Source: Flavisericum labens
GTDB lineage: Bacteria; Bacteroidota; Bacteroidia; Flavobacteriales; Flavobacteriaceae
DNA: 64,000 nucleotides
Assembly (NCBI RefSeq): GCF_045446075.1
Contig: NZ_JBJJBQ010000001.1
Coordinates: 620,001 to 684,000 of the forward strand
Direction: 5' to 3'
Shown: one piece after another, positions 43,129 to 53,082 of the stretch
Numbering within the stretch: the first letter of the stretch is position 1
How the letters are laid out: the number at the start of each line of letters is the position of its first letter
The notes under the pieces: model-generated
Databases searched by the model: none
What the model saw: only the letters and a program-made list of their open reading frames with translations
What the model was told of the DNA's origin: nothing
Position numbers and translations under genes: made by a program

Positions 43129-44517
43129 TTATTTTGAAAGTTCGGTGAAATACTTATAAAAATAAGGGATGGTTTCTATACCTTTTAAGTAATTCCAAAT
43201 TCCAAAATGTTCGTTTGGCGAGTGAATGGCGTCGCTGTCCAGACCAAAGCCCATAAGTATGGTTTTGCTTTTTAGTTCTTGTTCAAAAAGGGAAACAATA
43301 GGGATGCTACCACCGCTACGTTGTGGAATTGGCGTTTTGCCAAAAGTATCTTCGTAGGCTTTGCTTGCCGCTTGGTATCCCACGCTATCTATTGGGGTGA
43401 CGTAACCTTGTCCGCCGTGGTGCGGAGTAACTTTAACCTTAACGCCTTTTGGTGCGATGCTTTCAAAATGGGTTGTGAAAAGTTGGGTGATTTCTTCCCA
43501 ATTTTGATTGGGAACCAGGCGCATAGAAATTTTGGCATAGGCTTTACTCGCTATTACTGTTTTCGCACCTTCACCTGTGTAGCCGCCCCAAATACCGTTA
43601 ACGTCTAAGGTTGGGCGGATGGAGTTACGTTCGTTTGTAGTATAGCCAGATTCACCATAAACGGCATCAATATCCAATGATTTTTTATAATGCTCTAAAC
43701 TAAAAGGTGCTTTTGCCATTTCTGCACGTTCTTCCAAACTGAGTTCTTCAACTTTATCATAAAACTCTGGAATGGTAATATGATTGTTTTCATCGTGTAA
43801 TGAGGCAATCATTTTGGTTAGCACATTAATAGGGTTGGCCACGGCACCACCATAGAGTCCCGAATGTAAATCGCGATTTGGACCCGTAACTTCAACTTCA
43901 ACATAACTTAAGCCGCGCAACCCGGTTGTTATTGATGGAACCTTTTTTGTTATCATTCCAGTATCGGAAATTAGAATAACGTCGTTTTTTAATTTTTCTT
44001 TGTTATTTTTTATAAAAGCCCCCAGGTTTGCACTGCCCACTTCTTCCTCACCTTCAATCATAAATTTTACGTTGCAGGGTAGTTGGTTGGTTTGTGTCAT
44101 AAATTCCATGGCCTTCACATGCATGTACATCTGACCTTTATCGTCGCAGGCACCTCGGGCAAAAATAGCGCCTTCGGGGTGTAGTTCGGTGTTTTTTATT
44201 ACGGGTTCAAACGGCGGGGAATTCCATAGGTTTAAAGGATCTGGCGGTTGTACATCGTAATGCCCGTAAACTAATACGGTAGGTAAGTTTTTGTCAATTG
44301 TTTTTTCACCGTAAACAATGGGGTGGCCCTCGGTAGGGCATATTTCAACCCTATCGCAGCCAGCTTGCTTTAAACTTGTTTTTATGGATTCTGCTGTTTT
44401 GAGGACGTCCTTTTCATAGGCTGAATCGGCACTTATAGAAGGGGTTCTTAGTAGTTCGATAAGTTCATTTACAAATCGGTCTTTATGCTCTTTTATATAG
44501 GATTGGATGTTCTTCAT
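43129..44517 (-). CDS. M20-family dipeptidase/peptidase
   Basis: 462 residues, zinc-dependent M20 (ArgE/DapE/CNDP-type) hydrolase. Zinc motifs: VLVYGHYDVQPPD (His, Asp), GEEEVGSANLGAF (catalytic Glu), and GRDLHSGLYGG-like dimerisation segment HSGLYGGAVANP; the final zinc His is in HSPNEHFGIWN. The length fits cytosolic non-specific dipeptidases. The gene is solitary; the next gene on the same strand (EamA) starts after the structured element at 43042. Confidence 0.93.
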   Translation of the reverse strand: MKNIQSYIKEHKDRFVNELIELLRTPSISADSAYEKDVLKTAESIKTSLKQAGCDRVEICPTEGHPIVYGEKTIDKNLPTVLVYGHYDVQPPDPLNLWNSPPFEPVIKNTELHPEGAIFARGACDDKGQMYMHVKAMEFMTQTNQLPCNVKFMIEGEEEVGSANLGAFIKNNKEKLKNDVILISDTGMITKKVPSITTGLRGLSYVEVEVTGPNRDLHSGLYGGAVANPINVLTKMIASLHDENNHITIPEFYDKVEELSLEERAEMAKAPFSLEHYKKSLDIDAVYGESGYTTNERNSIRPTLDVNGIWGGYTGEGAKTVIASKAYAKISMRLVPNQNWEEITQLFTTHFESIAPKGVKVKVTPHHGGQGYVTPIDSVGYQAASKAYEDTFGKTPIPQRSGGSIPIVSLFEQELKSKTILMGFGLDSDAIHSPNEHFGIWNYLKGIETIPYFYKYFTELSK

Positions 44518-44576
44518 ATACTTTTGGTGTCTTTCTTTTCAAAAGTATAAAAAAAGAATGTTTTTATTGTTTGGTG

Positions 44577-44606
44577 TTTGCAATTTAAAAATCTTGTTTA
44601 TATTTG
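44577..44606 (+). promoter_or_regulatory. tRNA-Leu promoter
   Basis: TTTG at 44577-44580, 18-bp spacer, TATATTTG at 44599-44606; transcript start would fall just before the tRNA 5' end at 44617. Serves as an internal reference for promoter shape in this genome. Confidence 0.75.
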
Positions 44607-44616
44607 CAGTCCTTTT

Positions 44617-44698
44617 GCGGGCGTGGTGGAATTGGTAGACACGCTAGACTTAGGATCTAGTGCCGCGAGGTGTGAGAGTTCGAGTCTCTCCGCCCGCA
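44617..44698 (+). tRNA. tRNA-Leu (anticodon UAG)
   Basis: 82 nt without encoded CCA. Acceptor GCGGGCG pairs with CGCCCGC; anticodon arm CTAGA-CTTAGGA-TCTAG gives anticodon TAG; a long variable arm (GTGCCGCGAGGTGT) marks a class II tRNA; T-arm AGAGTTCGAGTCTCT. A promoter (44577) and a terminator (44708) flank it. Confidence 0.97.
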
Positions 44699-44707
44699 CA
44701 TAAAAGA

Positions 44708-44750
44708 ACAAACCCTTTGACTAATTTTAGTTAAAGGGTTTTATTTTTTT
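44708..44750 (+). terminator. tRNA-Leu terminator
   Basis: AAACCCTTTGACT and AGTTAAAGGGTTTT form the stem with loop AATTTT, followed by ATTTTTTT. Confidence 0.85.
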
Positions 44751-44777
44751 AGACTTAATTAAGGATAACCTTGAATC

Positions 44778-44806
44778 AAAAAGCCCCGACAATTGTCGGG
44801 GCTTTT
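44778..44806. terminator. second intrinsic terminator, symmetrical
   Basis: AAAAAGCCCCGAC and GTCGGGGCTTTT with a four-base loop AATT. Symmetrical, so it can also end transcripts coming from the RND operon on the minus strand. Confidence 0.85.
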
Positions 44807-44892
44807 CTCGCTATTAACTAATCCTTTTTTATTTATGAAAAAGGATATCTTCAAAGCAACTGAAAGTTGTTGCTTTAAACCGAAATTAGATT

Positions 44893-47800
44893 TTACTCTA
44901 ACCTTTTATCCATATTAAACGCTTCTTGCGGAAGAGCTTTCTCAGTTTTGGCTACACGATTTTTAAACATCCGCATTTTTAATTTCATGGACAAGAAAAA
45001 TAATACGGGTACTATGATTAACGTTAAGAAGGTTGCAATAAATAGCCCATAAATAACTGTCCAAGCCAATGGACCCCAGAATACTACATTATCTCCACCC
45101 ATATAAATATTAGGGTTAAAATTTTTAAATAATGTAAAGAAATTAATGTTTAGACCAATAGCTAACGGAATTAAGCCGAGAATAGTTGTAATGGCCGTTA
45201 ATAATACAGGTCGCAAACGCGCTTTTCCGGCTTTTACAATGGTTTCAAAGAGGTCTTCATCGCTTAAATAATTATCGTCATCAATATCTTTTTCAATTTT
45301 CTTTCGGTCAATTAAAAGCTGAGCATAATCGAGCAGCACTACACCATTATTAACTACAATACCTGCAAGTGAAATAATACCTACCATGGTCATCATAATA
45401 ACAAAGGCCTTTCCTGTAATTACAAGTCCACCGAACACTCCAATCAAACTTAAAAATATAGCCAGCATTATAATGGTAGGTTTAGATATGGAGTTAAATT
45501 GAAAGATTAAAATAAAGAATATTAACCCTAAACCGGTAAAAAAGGCACCCATTAAAAAGGCCATTTGTTTGTTTTGCTCTTCAATTTGCCCAGTATAATC
45601 TATTTTTATGTTGTCTGGGAGGCCTTCGTAACTTTTCATTTCGTTTTGAATTTGAGTTACAATGGCGCCTGCATCTGTATAGCCAGGTGCTAAGGCAGAA
45701 TAAACCGTCACCACACGCTTGGTGTCTTTGTGCTTAATAGCACTAAACCCAGAAGTGTTTTCGTAGTTTGAAACTGCCGAAACAGGTATTTCTTTAAGTT
45801 GCCCTGTATTGGTTCTAAAGGTGATATTTTGATTGAATAGAGCGCTTGTATTATAACGGTTGTCTTTATTGAAACGTACATAAATGTCATAATCGTCACC
45901 ACCTTCTTTGTAAATACCGGCTTTGGCCCCAAAAATGGAGTTACGTAATTGTTGCCCAACTTGAGCTGAGCTTACACCTAATTCTCCAGCTTTTTCTCTA
46001 TCAACGGAAACTTGCATAGATGGTTTGTCCTTGTTTACATCAATTTTAAGCTCATCGATACCAGCAATATTTTTGGTGTTGATGAATTCACGCATGTTTT
46101 CGGCAACGGCAATTAATTCGTTATAATCATCGCCTTCAATTTCAATGTTTATAGGAGCGCCTGCTGGCGGTCCGTTGGCATCTTTTTCAACCGAAATAAG
46201 AACACCAGGGTAAATGCCAACTAGGGCTTCTTGAACTTTTTGTCGCAGCAATTCACTGTCTTCCCCTTGACGGTATTTATATTCCCGCATTGAGGCCGTG
46301 ATTTTCGCCTTATGTGGCATTTCTGCCGCCGAGCCACCATCGGTTTGAGGATTTCCTGAACCTTCACCAACCTGTGAAACGGCACTTTCAACCATAAAGT
46401 TGTAGCCGTCTTCTTTATATTGACTATCATCAAGAACTGTGTAAACACGTTTTTCTATTTCTTTGGTGATGGCATTGGTTTTTTCAATAGCCGTACCTTG
46501 TGGGTACTCAATATAAACAATAATCTGATTGGGTTTATTGTCAGGAAAGAACTCCACTTTGGTGCGTTGTGATGCCAATGAAATTCCAAATGTTATAAAT
46601 GAAATAATCAACAAAATAAAAACACCAATACTATAAAAATAAGGTCTTCTTCCTGAAAGAGCTTTACGCAATTGTTTTTCATAAAAACTTTCAAGTTTTA
46701 CCAATGTTTTTGTTTGGAAATAATTAGCCCACTTACGTAAAAACAATCTGTAAATCCAGAGTAAGATAGCCGTAAGAACCATAAGTGATCCTAGAGCTCT
46801 GTACTCTCCGCCCGTAATGAAGACCAATATGCCAATAATGGTCATAATTGACGTGGTTTTTATTATTTGCTTGAGTGGCATGTCTTTGTCTTCGGTGTTC
46901 ATAAATTGTGAAACCAAAACCGAATTGAAAAATATGGCAACAAATAGTGAAGACCCCAGAACTATGGACAATGTGATGGGTAAAATTTTCATAAACTCGC
47001 CCATTATTCCTGGCCAAAGTCCAAGAGGAATAAATGCTGCTACGGTTGTTAAGGTTGAAATAATAATGGGGAATGCTATTTCGCCAATACCTTTTTTTGC
47101 AGCTTGAATACGGCTCATGCCTTCTTCATCTATAAGGCGATAAACATTTTCAACCACTACAATACCATTATCAACCAACATCCCCAGTCCCATAATCAAT
47201 CCGAAAAGCACCATAGTGTTTAAGCTGTAGCCAATCATGCTCAAAATCATTAGTGACATGAACATAGACATAGGAATGGCGAAACCAACGAAAATGGCGT
47301 TTTTAAATCCTAAAAAGAACATTAAAACGGTTACCACTAAAATAACTCCAAAAATGATGTTGTTTACTAAATCGTCAACTTGGCCAATGGTTTTCTCTGA
47401 TTGGTCGTTTGTTATACTGACTTTTAAATCGGCAGGAAATACCTTTTCTACGGCGTCTTTAACAATAACTTGGATTTGCTCCGCTGCGGCAACCATGTTT
47501 TTTCCAGCACGTTTTTTTACATCTAGCATGACCACGGGCTCACCAAATTCGCGAGCATAAGTGGTTTTGTCTTCTTCTTTAAATGAAACCTCTGCCACAT
47601 CTTTCAGGTAAATGGGGTTTCCATTTTCAGATTTAACAACAAAGTTTTCTAATTCTGAAGGGTTTTCAATTTCCCCTAAAATACGAATAGTACGCCGTTG
47701 TCCACTAGCTTTTAAGTTTCCGGCAGACATGGTAACATTTCCGTTATTTATGGCTCCTATGATGTCACTGAAAGTAACCTTGGCAGCCATCATTTTGTAA

Positions 47801-48414
47801 ATATCAACGGCTACTTCAACTTCTTTTTCTTGCGCACCACGGATATCAGCTTTTTTAATTTCCAATAAATCTTCAATCTCATCTTGAAGATGCTCGGCAT
47901 ATTCCTTGAGTTTTTCAATAGGGTAGTCGCCTGAAATATTAATGTTTAAGATGGGCATTTCTTCCGAAAGGCTCAGTTCAAAAACATCGGGTTCTACCTT
48001 GGCTCCATTAAAGGTTGGCCAATCTTCACCAGAAGTTTCTGTGTCAATCTCATCTTTTACTTTTTGTTTGGCTTGTTCTACGGTAATGTTTTCATCAAAC
48101 TCAACTACCAGCATGCCGTAATCCTCTTGAGATGTCGAGGTGATTTCAACTACATTACTTACCGTTTTCAGCTTGTCTTCAAGAGGGTCTGTAATGAGTT
48201 TTTCTATGTCTTCCGCCGTATTTCCTGGGAATACAGAGCTAACATAAATTTTGGTTTCGTTTACCTCTGGAAAGTTTTCTCTGGGCATGCTAAAAAAAGC
48301 AGAGGCACCAATGTAGAAAAACACAGCAATAAGAACGTACATGGTGGTTTTGTTGTTGATGGCCCACGATGATAAACCAAATTCTTTATCGACTTGTTTT
48401 TTTTGTTTAGCCAT
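44893..48414 (-). CDS. RND efflux transporter permease
   Basis: 1173 residues, inner-membrane proton-driven pump of the HAE1/AcrB superfamily. The N-terminal TM, two large periplasmic loops with porter and docking segments, and TM4 motif GLIMGLGMLVDNGIVVVENV are present. Unlike the standard 12-TM layout it has an extra stretch with two or three hydrophobic segments between the two halves (about residues 515-565: SIMTIIGILVFITGGEYRALGSLMVLTAILLWIYRLFL), which lengthens the protein. First gene downstream of adaptor and TolC genes in the operon 50960-44893; substrates unknown. Confidence 0.93.
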   Translation of the reverse strand: MAKQKKQVDKEFGLSSWAINNKTTMYVLIAVFFYIGASAFFSMPRENFPEVNETKIYVSSVFPGNTAEDIEKLITDPLEDKLKTVSNVVEITSTSQEDYGMLVVEFDENITVEQAKQKVKDEIDTETSGEDWPTFNGAKVEPDVFELSLSEEMPILNINISGDYPIEKLKEYAEHLQDEIEDLLEIKKADIRGAQEKEVEVAVDIYKMMAAKVTFSDIIGAINNGNVTMSAGNLKASGQRRTIRILGEIENPSELENFVVKSENGNPIYLKDVAEVSFKEEDKTTYAREFGEPVVMLDVKKRAGKNMVAAAEQIQVIVKDAVEKVFPADLKVSITNDQSEKTIGQVDDLVNNIIFGVILVVTVLMFFLGFKNAIFVGFAIPMSMFMSLMILSMIGYSLNTMVLFGLIMGLGMLVDNGIVVVENVYRLIDEEGMSRIQAAKKGIGEIAFPIIISTLTTVAAFIPLGLWPGIMGEFMKILPITLSIVLGSSLFVAIFFNSVLVSQFMNTEDKDMPLKQIIKTTSIMTIIGILVFITGGEYRALGSLMVLTAILLWIYRLFLRKWANYFQTKTLVKLESFYEKQLRKALSGRRPYFYSIGVFILLIISFITFGISLASQRTKVEFFPDNKPNQIIVYIEYPQGTAIEKTNAITKEIEKRVYTVLDDSQYKEDGYNFMVESAVSQVGEGSGNPQTDGGSAAEMPHKAKITASMREYKYRQGEDSELLRQKVQEALVGIYPGVLISVEKDANGPPAGAPINIEIEGDDYNELIAVAENMREFINTKNIAGIDELKIDVNKDKPSMQVSVDREKAGELGVSSAQVGQQLRNSIFGAKAGIYKEGGDDYDIYVRFNKDNRYNTSALFNQNITFRTNTGQLKEIPVSAVSNYENTSGFSAIKHKDTKRVVTVYSALAPGYTDAGAIVTQIQNEMKSYEGLPDNIKIDYTGQIEEQNKQMAFLMGAFFTGLGLIFFILIFQFNSISKPTIIMLAIFLSLIGVFGGLVITGKAFVIMMTMVGIISLAGIVVNNGVVLLDYAQLLIDRKKIEKDIDDDNYLSDEDLFETIVKAGKARLRPVLLTAITTILGLIPLAIGLNINFFTLFKNFNPNIYMGGDNVVFWGPLAWTVIYGLFIATFLTLIIVPVLFFLSMKLKMRMFKNRVAKTEKALPQEAFNMDKRLE

Positions 48415-48424
48415 AGTATCTGGT

Positions 48425-49597
48425 TTAATAGTTAATTACCTTAACGGTTTGTCCATCTTTAACGCTGCGCGCACCTTCTTTTATGATTTCGGTGCCATTG
48501 TCAACACCATCTGTAATTTCAATAACGTCTCCCTGGGTTTTTCCAGTTTTTACAATAACCCTGCTAGCTATGCCCTCATTATTTCCATTTTTATCTTTTA
48601 TGGTGTAGATATATTGTTCACCATTGGCGTTTTCTGAGATGATACTCTGCGGAACCAAAATAGCTTCTTTGCTTGTGTAATCGTTAATTTTAAGTTTTGC
48701 CGTTAAGTTTGGCTTTATGCTTTTGATGTTATTAGGAATACCTACTTCAACTTTAAACGTGCGGTTGTCTGGGTTGATAAAATTACTGGCTTGACGGATT
48801 TGGGTTTCAATCTTTTCTCCTAATACTGGAAATTCAACCACAACATTTTTGCCTTTGGTAACATCAGAAATGTAACTTTCAGGTACATTGGTTTCAATAT
48901 ACATATCCTTTAAGTCCACCAAGCGCATTAACGGTGTTTGGCCCGCTGCGACTACGCTACCTTGTTCTGTAATGACGTCATCTATAGTTCCATAAAAAGG
49001 AGCTCTTACTCTAGTTTTGGCGATTTGCTCTTTTAATTGATTAACTGTTTTTTTTTGAGATTCGTAACTTGATTTGGCCTGTAAATATTGAATTTCACTA
49101 CCAATGTTTTCATCCCAAAGACGTTTTTGGCGCTCAAAGGTTGTTTTCGCCAAATCTGCCTGAATTTGTAATTGCGCCAATTGCTGACTTAAGCCACCGT
49201 CATCAATTTTGGCGAGTAATTGTCCTTTCTTAACCTGTTGGCCTTCTTTTACGTAAACTCGAGATAGTATGCCATTGTATTCTGGTGTAATAACTAAAAG
49301 GTTTTTTGTGGTAACGTTACCTTGTATTTCTAACACATGCTCGAATACTTCCTGTTTTGCTGTGAAAGTGGTTATTAATGGGATATGTTTTACCGTATCT
49401 ATTTTCGAAATAGCTTCATCAAGTTGTTTCACCTTATTGTTTAAGGCTTCTTTTTCATTAACCAACTCAGCACGTTTTTGGCGAATACTTTCTAAATTAC
49501 CTTTTTCTATGACGCTCTCAACGGAGTTCTTTTTGGCCTCTCCTGCGCAGGAAGCCAGTAGCAATGTGATTATGAATAAAAAATATGTATGTTTCAT
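48425..49597 (-). CDS. RND periplasmic adaptor (MFP) lipoprotein
   Basis: 390 residues, lipobox LASC (Cys17). Order of parts: helical hairpin (LAQLQIQADLAKTTFERQKRLW...YESQKKTVNQLKEQIAKTRVRAP), lipoyl domain around LLVITPEYNGILSRVYVKEGQQVKKGQLLAKID, beta-barrel domain and a membrane-proximal domain near the C-terminus. Anchored to the inner membrane, it links the RND permease with the TolC-type channel. Gap to the permease gene is 10 bp. Confidence 0.92.
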   Translation of the reverse strand: MKHTYFLFIITLLLASCAGEAKKNSVESVIEKGNLESIRQKRAELVNEKEALNNKVKQLDEAISKIDTVKHIPLITTFTAKQEVFEHVLEIQGNVTTKNLLVITPEYNGILSRVYVKEGQQVKKGQLLAKIDDGGLSQQLAQLQIQADLAKTTFERQKRLWDENIGSEIQYLQAKSSYESQKKTVNQLKEQIAKTRVRAPFYGTIDDVITEQGSVVAAGQTPLMRLVDLKDMYIETNVPESYISDVTKGKNVVVEFPVLGEKIETQIRQASNFINPDNRTFKVEVGIPNNIKSIKPNLTAKLKINDYTSKEAILVPQSIISENANGEQYIYTIKDKNGNNEGIASRVIVKTGKTQGDVIEITDGVDNGTEIIKEGARSVKDGQTVKVINY

Positions 49598-49619
49598 TTT
49601 AAGTGTTTTAGATCGGTGA

Positions 49620-50960
49620 TTAATTAATAATATTAAGTGCAGTTTCTAAGGCTGCTTTTTTGTTGATAACATCAAGCATAGCTTGAAGAAACTCTTGTTG
49701 AGCTGAATATAATTGTGTTTGCGCCTGTCGCAACTCGAAACTCGACCCAACCCCCTCAAAAAATTTGGTTTGGTTCTTGATTTCTATGCGTTCGGCAAGG
49801 TTTAGATTTTGTTTTTTGTTTTCGTAATCTTCTACGGCGAACTGATAATCGCTCTTTGCTGACGCAATTTGTAGTTGGATTTTTTGTTCGGTTTCTTTTA
49901 AATCGTCTTGCGCCTTTTCAAGGTTTATTCTGGCGCGTTGCGTTGCGGCACTTCTTCCTAAAGAGCTAAATATGGGGATATTTAGACTTACACCCAATAA
50001 TGAAGAGCCGAACCATTCCTGATCTTTACTGTTAAAGTTAAACTCATTTCCAAAAGCAGAATACCCACCGTTAATAAATGAAGTTAAAGTGGGGAGTGCC
50101 TTGCTTTTTTCAAACTTTAAGAGCAGTTCTTTTGATCTTTGGTCGTTTTCGGCAATTCGGTAATCTATCGTGTTTTCAACGCTTTCTTCGGTATTTAATA
50201 AGCCTAAATTGATATTCTGAGCCGTTAATGCTTCTAAACTGTCGGTTAAAGTTGTTGGATTATTGATGTCTAAACCAAGGGTGATGTTTAACATTTGGTA
50301 TGCCAAATCTTTTAGCCGACTAACATTTTTATAATTACTCTTTACACCCGACAGTGTGATTTGAAGCTGCTCAACACTCTCCTGATTGCCCAATCCGTTC
50401 TCATAAATTTTATTAGTTTCGAATAGGTTTTTTTCCAGCGTTTCCATGTTTCGCTGTAAGATATTGATGCTTTCTTTGGCCATTAGTACATTGCCATAGG
50501 CTTCAATTACTGCTTTCCTAACTTCTAAATCGGTTTTTTCTTTAGCGTTTTTTGAAATCTGCAAATACACTTTTGCCGATTGCAGGCCAACAATATAAGA
50601 GCCGTCAAAAATCTTTTGGTTTAAAGTGGCTGTTGCCATTATGTTTTGCTTCGGACTAAAAATTACATCTTGAAATTCGCCAGGATTACCACCAAAAAAT
50701 TCAGCAGGGATAAGTGAAACCTGTTGCTTTAAAAAGTTTTGGTAATCTATCGTTGCACTTATTTGAGGCAAGCCCGTAGAGGTGGTTTCCCATTTCTGTT
50801 TCTTAGCGGCCTCTATATCTCGAGCGGCGTTTTTGGCTGTACGGTTGTTTTCCAGTGCATAATTAATGGCTTCCTGTAAAGAAAAGCTTTTAGGTGGTTC
50901 TTGCGAAAACCCTTTTATAGCCAGTAGAAAACTAAAGATTAAAATGAATTTATGATTCAT
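49620..50960 (-). CDS. TolC-family outer-membrane efflux protein
   Basis: 446 residues with signal peptide (ending GFSQ). Two OEP repeats, each with a long coiled-coil pair: SLQEAINYALENNRTAKNAARDIEAAKKQ at the start and SAKSDYQFAVEDYENKKQNLNLAERIEIKNQTKF near the end, with the beta-strand parts in between. Forms the trimeric channel of the pump with the two downstream gene products. Confidence 0.92.
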   Translation of the reverse strand: MNHKFILIFSFLLAIKGFSQEPPKSFSLQEAINYALENNRTAKNAARDIEAAKKQKWETTSTGLPQISATIDYQNFLKQQVSLIPAEFFGGNPGEFQDVIFSPKQNIMATATLNQKIFDGSYIVGLQSAKVYLQISKNAKEKTDLEVRKAVIEAYGNVLMAKESINILQRNMETLEKNLFETNKIYENGLGNQESVEQLQITLSGVKSNYKNVSRLKDLAYQMLNITLGLDINNPTTLTDSLEALTAQNINLGLLNTEESVENTIDYRIAENDQRSKELLLKFEKSKALPTLTSFINGGYSAFGNEFNFNSKDQEWFGSSLLGVSLNIPIFSSLGRSAATQRARINLEKAQDDLKETEQKIQLQIASAKSDYQFAVEDYENKKQNLNLAERIEIKNQTKFFEGVGSSFELRQAQTQLYSAQQEFLQAMLDVINKKAALETALNIIN

Positions 50961-50963
50961 GCT

Positions 50964-51569
50964 TTATGATTGATTTATTGTTATATGCTTGTTTAGTACT
51001 TGAATGCCTTTTTCTGTTACAATGGCTCTTAGGTGATATTCTAGAAAGTTTTCCAGTAAGTATTCCATAGGAAACTGGTCCTTTGGGAAATAGGTTTCAT
51101 CTTTTATTCCAGTCATTCCGTTAAAGTAAATTCTTGAAACAAAATCGGTATCTATAGTTTTTCTGAAAAGCCCCATTTCAATACCATTCTCTAAACTCTC
51201 CTTAACTGATTTTTGCATCTTTTCAAATTGCTTTAAATGCAATTGTCTGTAGATATTAGGGTAATACTTTTTTAATTGAAATTGAGGTGATGCCTTTTCA
51301 TCCTTTAAATACTGCATCACAAACATTTTGATGTCGTACAATTGTTCAATAGGGTCGGTAGCTGTATTGCAAATACCGTCAATTCCTTGGCATATGTTGT
51401 CAAATACTTCAAAAGTAACAGCCTCAACGAGTTTGGTTTTGTTCTTAAAGTGTACGTAAATGGTTTTTTTTGAAATACCCAGTTCTTGGGCAATGTCGTC
51501 CATAGTAACACTTTTAAACCCAAGGGTTAAGAATAAACTTTGAGCTCTATTTATAATTTGCTCTCTCAT
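50964..51569 (-). CDS. TetR/AcrR-family regulator
   Basis: 201 residues from the ATG at 51569 (the frame runs on to 51641 but that extra leader lacks HTH similarity). N-terminal HTH: REQIINRAQSLFLTLGFKSVTMDDIAQELGISKKTIYVHFKNKTKL. The C-terminal domain is a TetR ligand domain with no recognised motif. It precedes the tolC gene by only 3 bp and is thus the first gene of the efflux operon; it probably represses the operon and is itself relieved by substrates (inference). Divergent from the polyprenyl synthetase gene. Confidence 0.9.
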   Translation of the reverse strand: MREQIINRAQSLFLTLGFKSVTMDDIAQELGISKKTIYVHFKNKTKLVEAVTFEVFDNICQGIDGICNTATDPIEQLYDIKMFVMQYLKDEKASPQFQLKKYYPNIYRQLHLKQFEKMQKSVKESLENGIEMGLFRKTIDTDFVSRIYFNGMTGIKDETYFPKDQFPMEYLLENFLEYHLRAIVTEKGIQVLNKHITINQS

Positions 51570-51692
51570 TTGATGCGCAAATGTACTTAAGGAAACTATG
51601 TAAACCAAAAAAGTTTCCAAAGTTTTATGATTTTTTAACACTATGTATACTTTTAGGCTTTTTGGTACCGTTAATTAATTTATTTTTGTTTC

Positions 51693-52667
51693 ATGCTTTC
51701 AATTAAAGATTACCAACAAGATTTTGTTACGTATTTAGAAAATGGCGTAACAGGAAAAGACCCTAGAAACCTTTATGAACCTGTAACCTATATTTTGAGT
51801 CTGGGAGGTAAAAGGTTACGTCCGGTTTTGACACTAATGACCACCGATATTTTTAACGGCAATTATAAAGAAGCTTTAAATGCGGCTTTAAGCGTTGAAG
51901 TGTTTCATAACTTTTCATTGGTACATGACGATATTATGGATGATGCCCCATTGCGCAGGGGAAAGCAAACCGTGCACGAAAAATGGGATGTAAATACCGG
52001 TATTCTTTCGGGAGATGCCATGCTGATAATGGCTTACCAGTTATTTGAAAATTATGAACCGAAAACTTTTAGAGCGTTAGCAAAACTCTTTAGCAAAACA
52101 GCCTTAGAGGTATGTGAAGGTCAGCAATATGACATAGATTTCGAAACTAGGAACGATGTCACTATTGACGAGTATTTAAAAATGATTGAGTACAAGACGG
52201 CAGTTTTGGTTGGTGCAGCTATGAAGATGGGAGCTATTGTTGCAGGGGCCTCAGAAGAAGACCAAAAAAGAATCTATCAATTTGGTAATAATTTGGGAAT
52301 AGCCTTTCAATTACAGGATGATTATTTGGACGCTTTTGGTAATCCAGAAACCTTTGGGAAACAGGTGGGTGGTGATATTATCGAAAATAAAAAAACCTAT
52401 TTGTATTTAAAGGCTTTAGAATTTTTAAATGAAAGGGATAAACTTAATTTAGAACGATTATTTGCTTCTAATCCTGAAGATAATACGGTAAAGATTGAAA
52501 CGGCTAAACAGTATTTTGTTTTGTCTGGTTCGGCACAGGCTACTAAACAAGCTATTGAGGACTATACGAATAGGGCTTTTAAAATTTTAGATAGTTTAAA
52601 CATATCCAATGGTAATAAAGAACTTTTAAAAAGTTTTGGGACTAATTTAATGAACCGAACCGTGTAA
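51693..52667 (+). CDS. polyprenyl diphosphate synthase
   Basis: 324 residues, trans-isoprenyl diphosphate synthase. First Asp-rich motif DDIMDD at about 79-84, with HNFSLVHDDIMDDAPLRRG context; second motif DDYLD near 209 in FQLQDDYLDAFGNPE. The residues just upstream of the first motif are bulky aromatics, so chain length may be medium (geranylgeranyl or longer), but this cannot be told from sequence alone. Makes isoprenoid chains for quinones or carotenoids. The following gene overlaps its stop. Confidence 0.93.
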   Translation: MLSIKDYQQDFVTYLENGVTGKDPRNLYEPVTYILSLGGKRLRPVLTLMTTDIFNGNYKEALNAALSVEVFHNFSLVHDDIMDDAPLRRGKQTVHEKWDVNTGILSGDAMLIMAYQLFENYEPKTFRALAKLFSKTALEVCEGQQYDIDFETRNDVTIDEYLKMIEYKTAVLVGAAMKMGAIVAGASEEDQKRIYQFGNNLGIAFQLQDDYLDAFGNPETFGKQVGGDIIENKKTYLYLKALEFLNERDKLNLERLFASNPEDNTVKIETAKQYFVLSGSAQATKQAIEDYTNRAFKILDSLNISNGNKELLKSFGTNLMNRTV

Positions 52668-53014
52668 TGCAGTTACCAGCTACTTTTGACAATTTAATTG
52701 AAGAAGCCAATCGTTTAGATTTGTATCAAAAATTAATAATTCAGCTAAATAAAGACTTTCTTTTAGCGAATATTGATTTAGATTTTCATGAAGACATTCT
52801 ACCTTCAAGCTTAAAGCTCTTGCTTCACGAAATGGTTTATAAACTTATTCAAGAAAAATTTATCGAATATCTCAATTTGCTTTATATTGTTGATGTTTCA
52901 GAAAGTGCCGTTAAGGCCTTGGATGGCGAGGATGTGCTGAAACTTTCGGAAGATGTTTCGTTTTTAATTTTAAAACGCGAATGGCAGAAAGTTTGGTTAC
53001 GAAACAAATATTAA
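52667..53014 (+). CDS. small conserved protein coupled to the polyprenyl synthetase
   Basis: 115 residues. Starts at the TAATG overlap of the upstream gene, so translation is coupled. The sequence is helical with hydrophobic and acidic faces (LPATFDNLIEEANRLDLYQKLIIQLNKDFLLANIDLDFHEDIL, ending LKREWQKVWLRNKY). A conserved partner of polyprenyl synthetase in flavobacteria by gene order as far as I recall; function unknown. Confidence 0.6.
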   Translation: MQLPATFDNLIEEANRLDLYQKLIIQLNKDFLLANIDLDFHEDILPSSLKLLLHEMVYKLIQEKFIEYLNLLYIVDVSESAVKALDGEDVLKLSEDVSFLILKREWQKVWLRNKY

Positions 53015-53023
53015 ACTTAAATA

Positions 53024-53039
53024 AGGATAAATTTGTCCT
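53024..53039. promoter_or_regulatory. operator AGGATAAATTTGTCCT upstream of the Rrf2 gene
   Basis: Inverted repeat AGGAT-N6-GTCCT, flanked by AAATA and ATTT to extend the dyad. The promoter's -33 TTTG (53032-53035) lies inside it; the -7 box TAAATTTG is at 53056-53063. A repressor bound here would block transcription. Confidence 0.65.
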
Positions 53040-53082
53040 ATTTAAATTTTCTTCATAAATTTGCATTGAAATAAAGAATTAT

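Noticed and set aside
44617..44698. tRNA-Leu as attachment site of a mobile element
   Set aside because: No integrase and no duplicated tRNA end found within the window.
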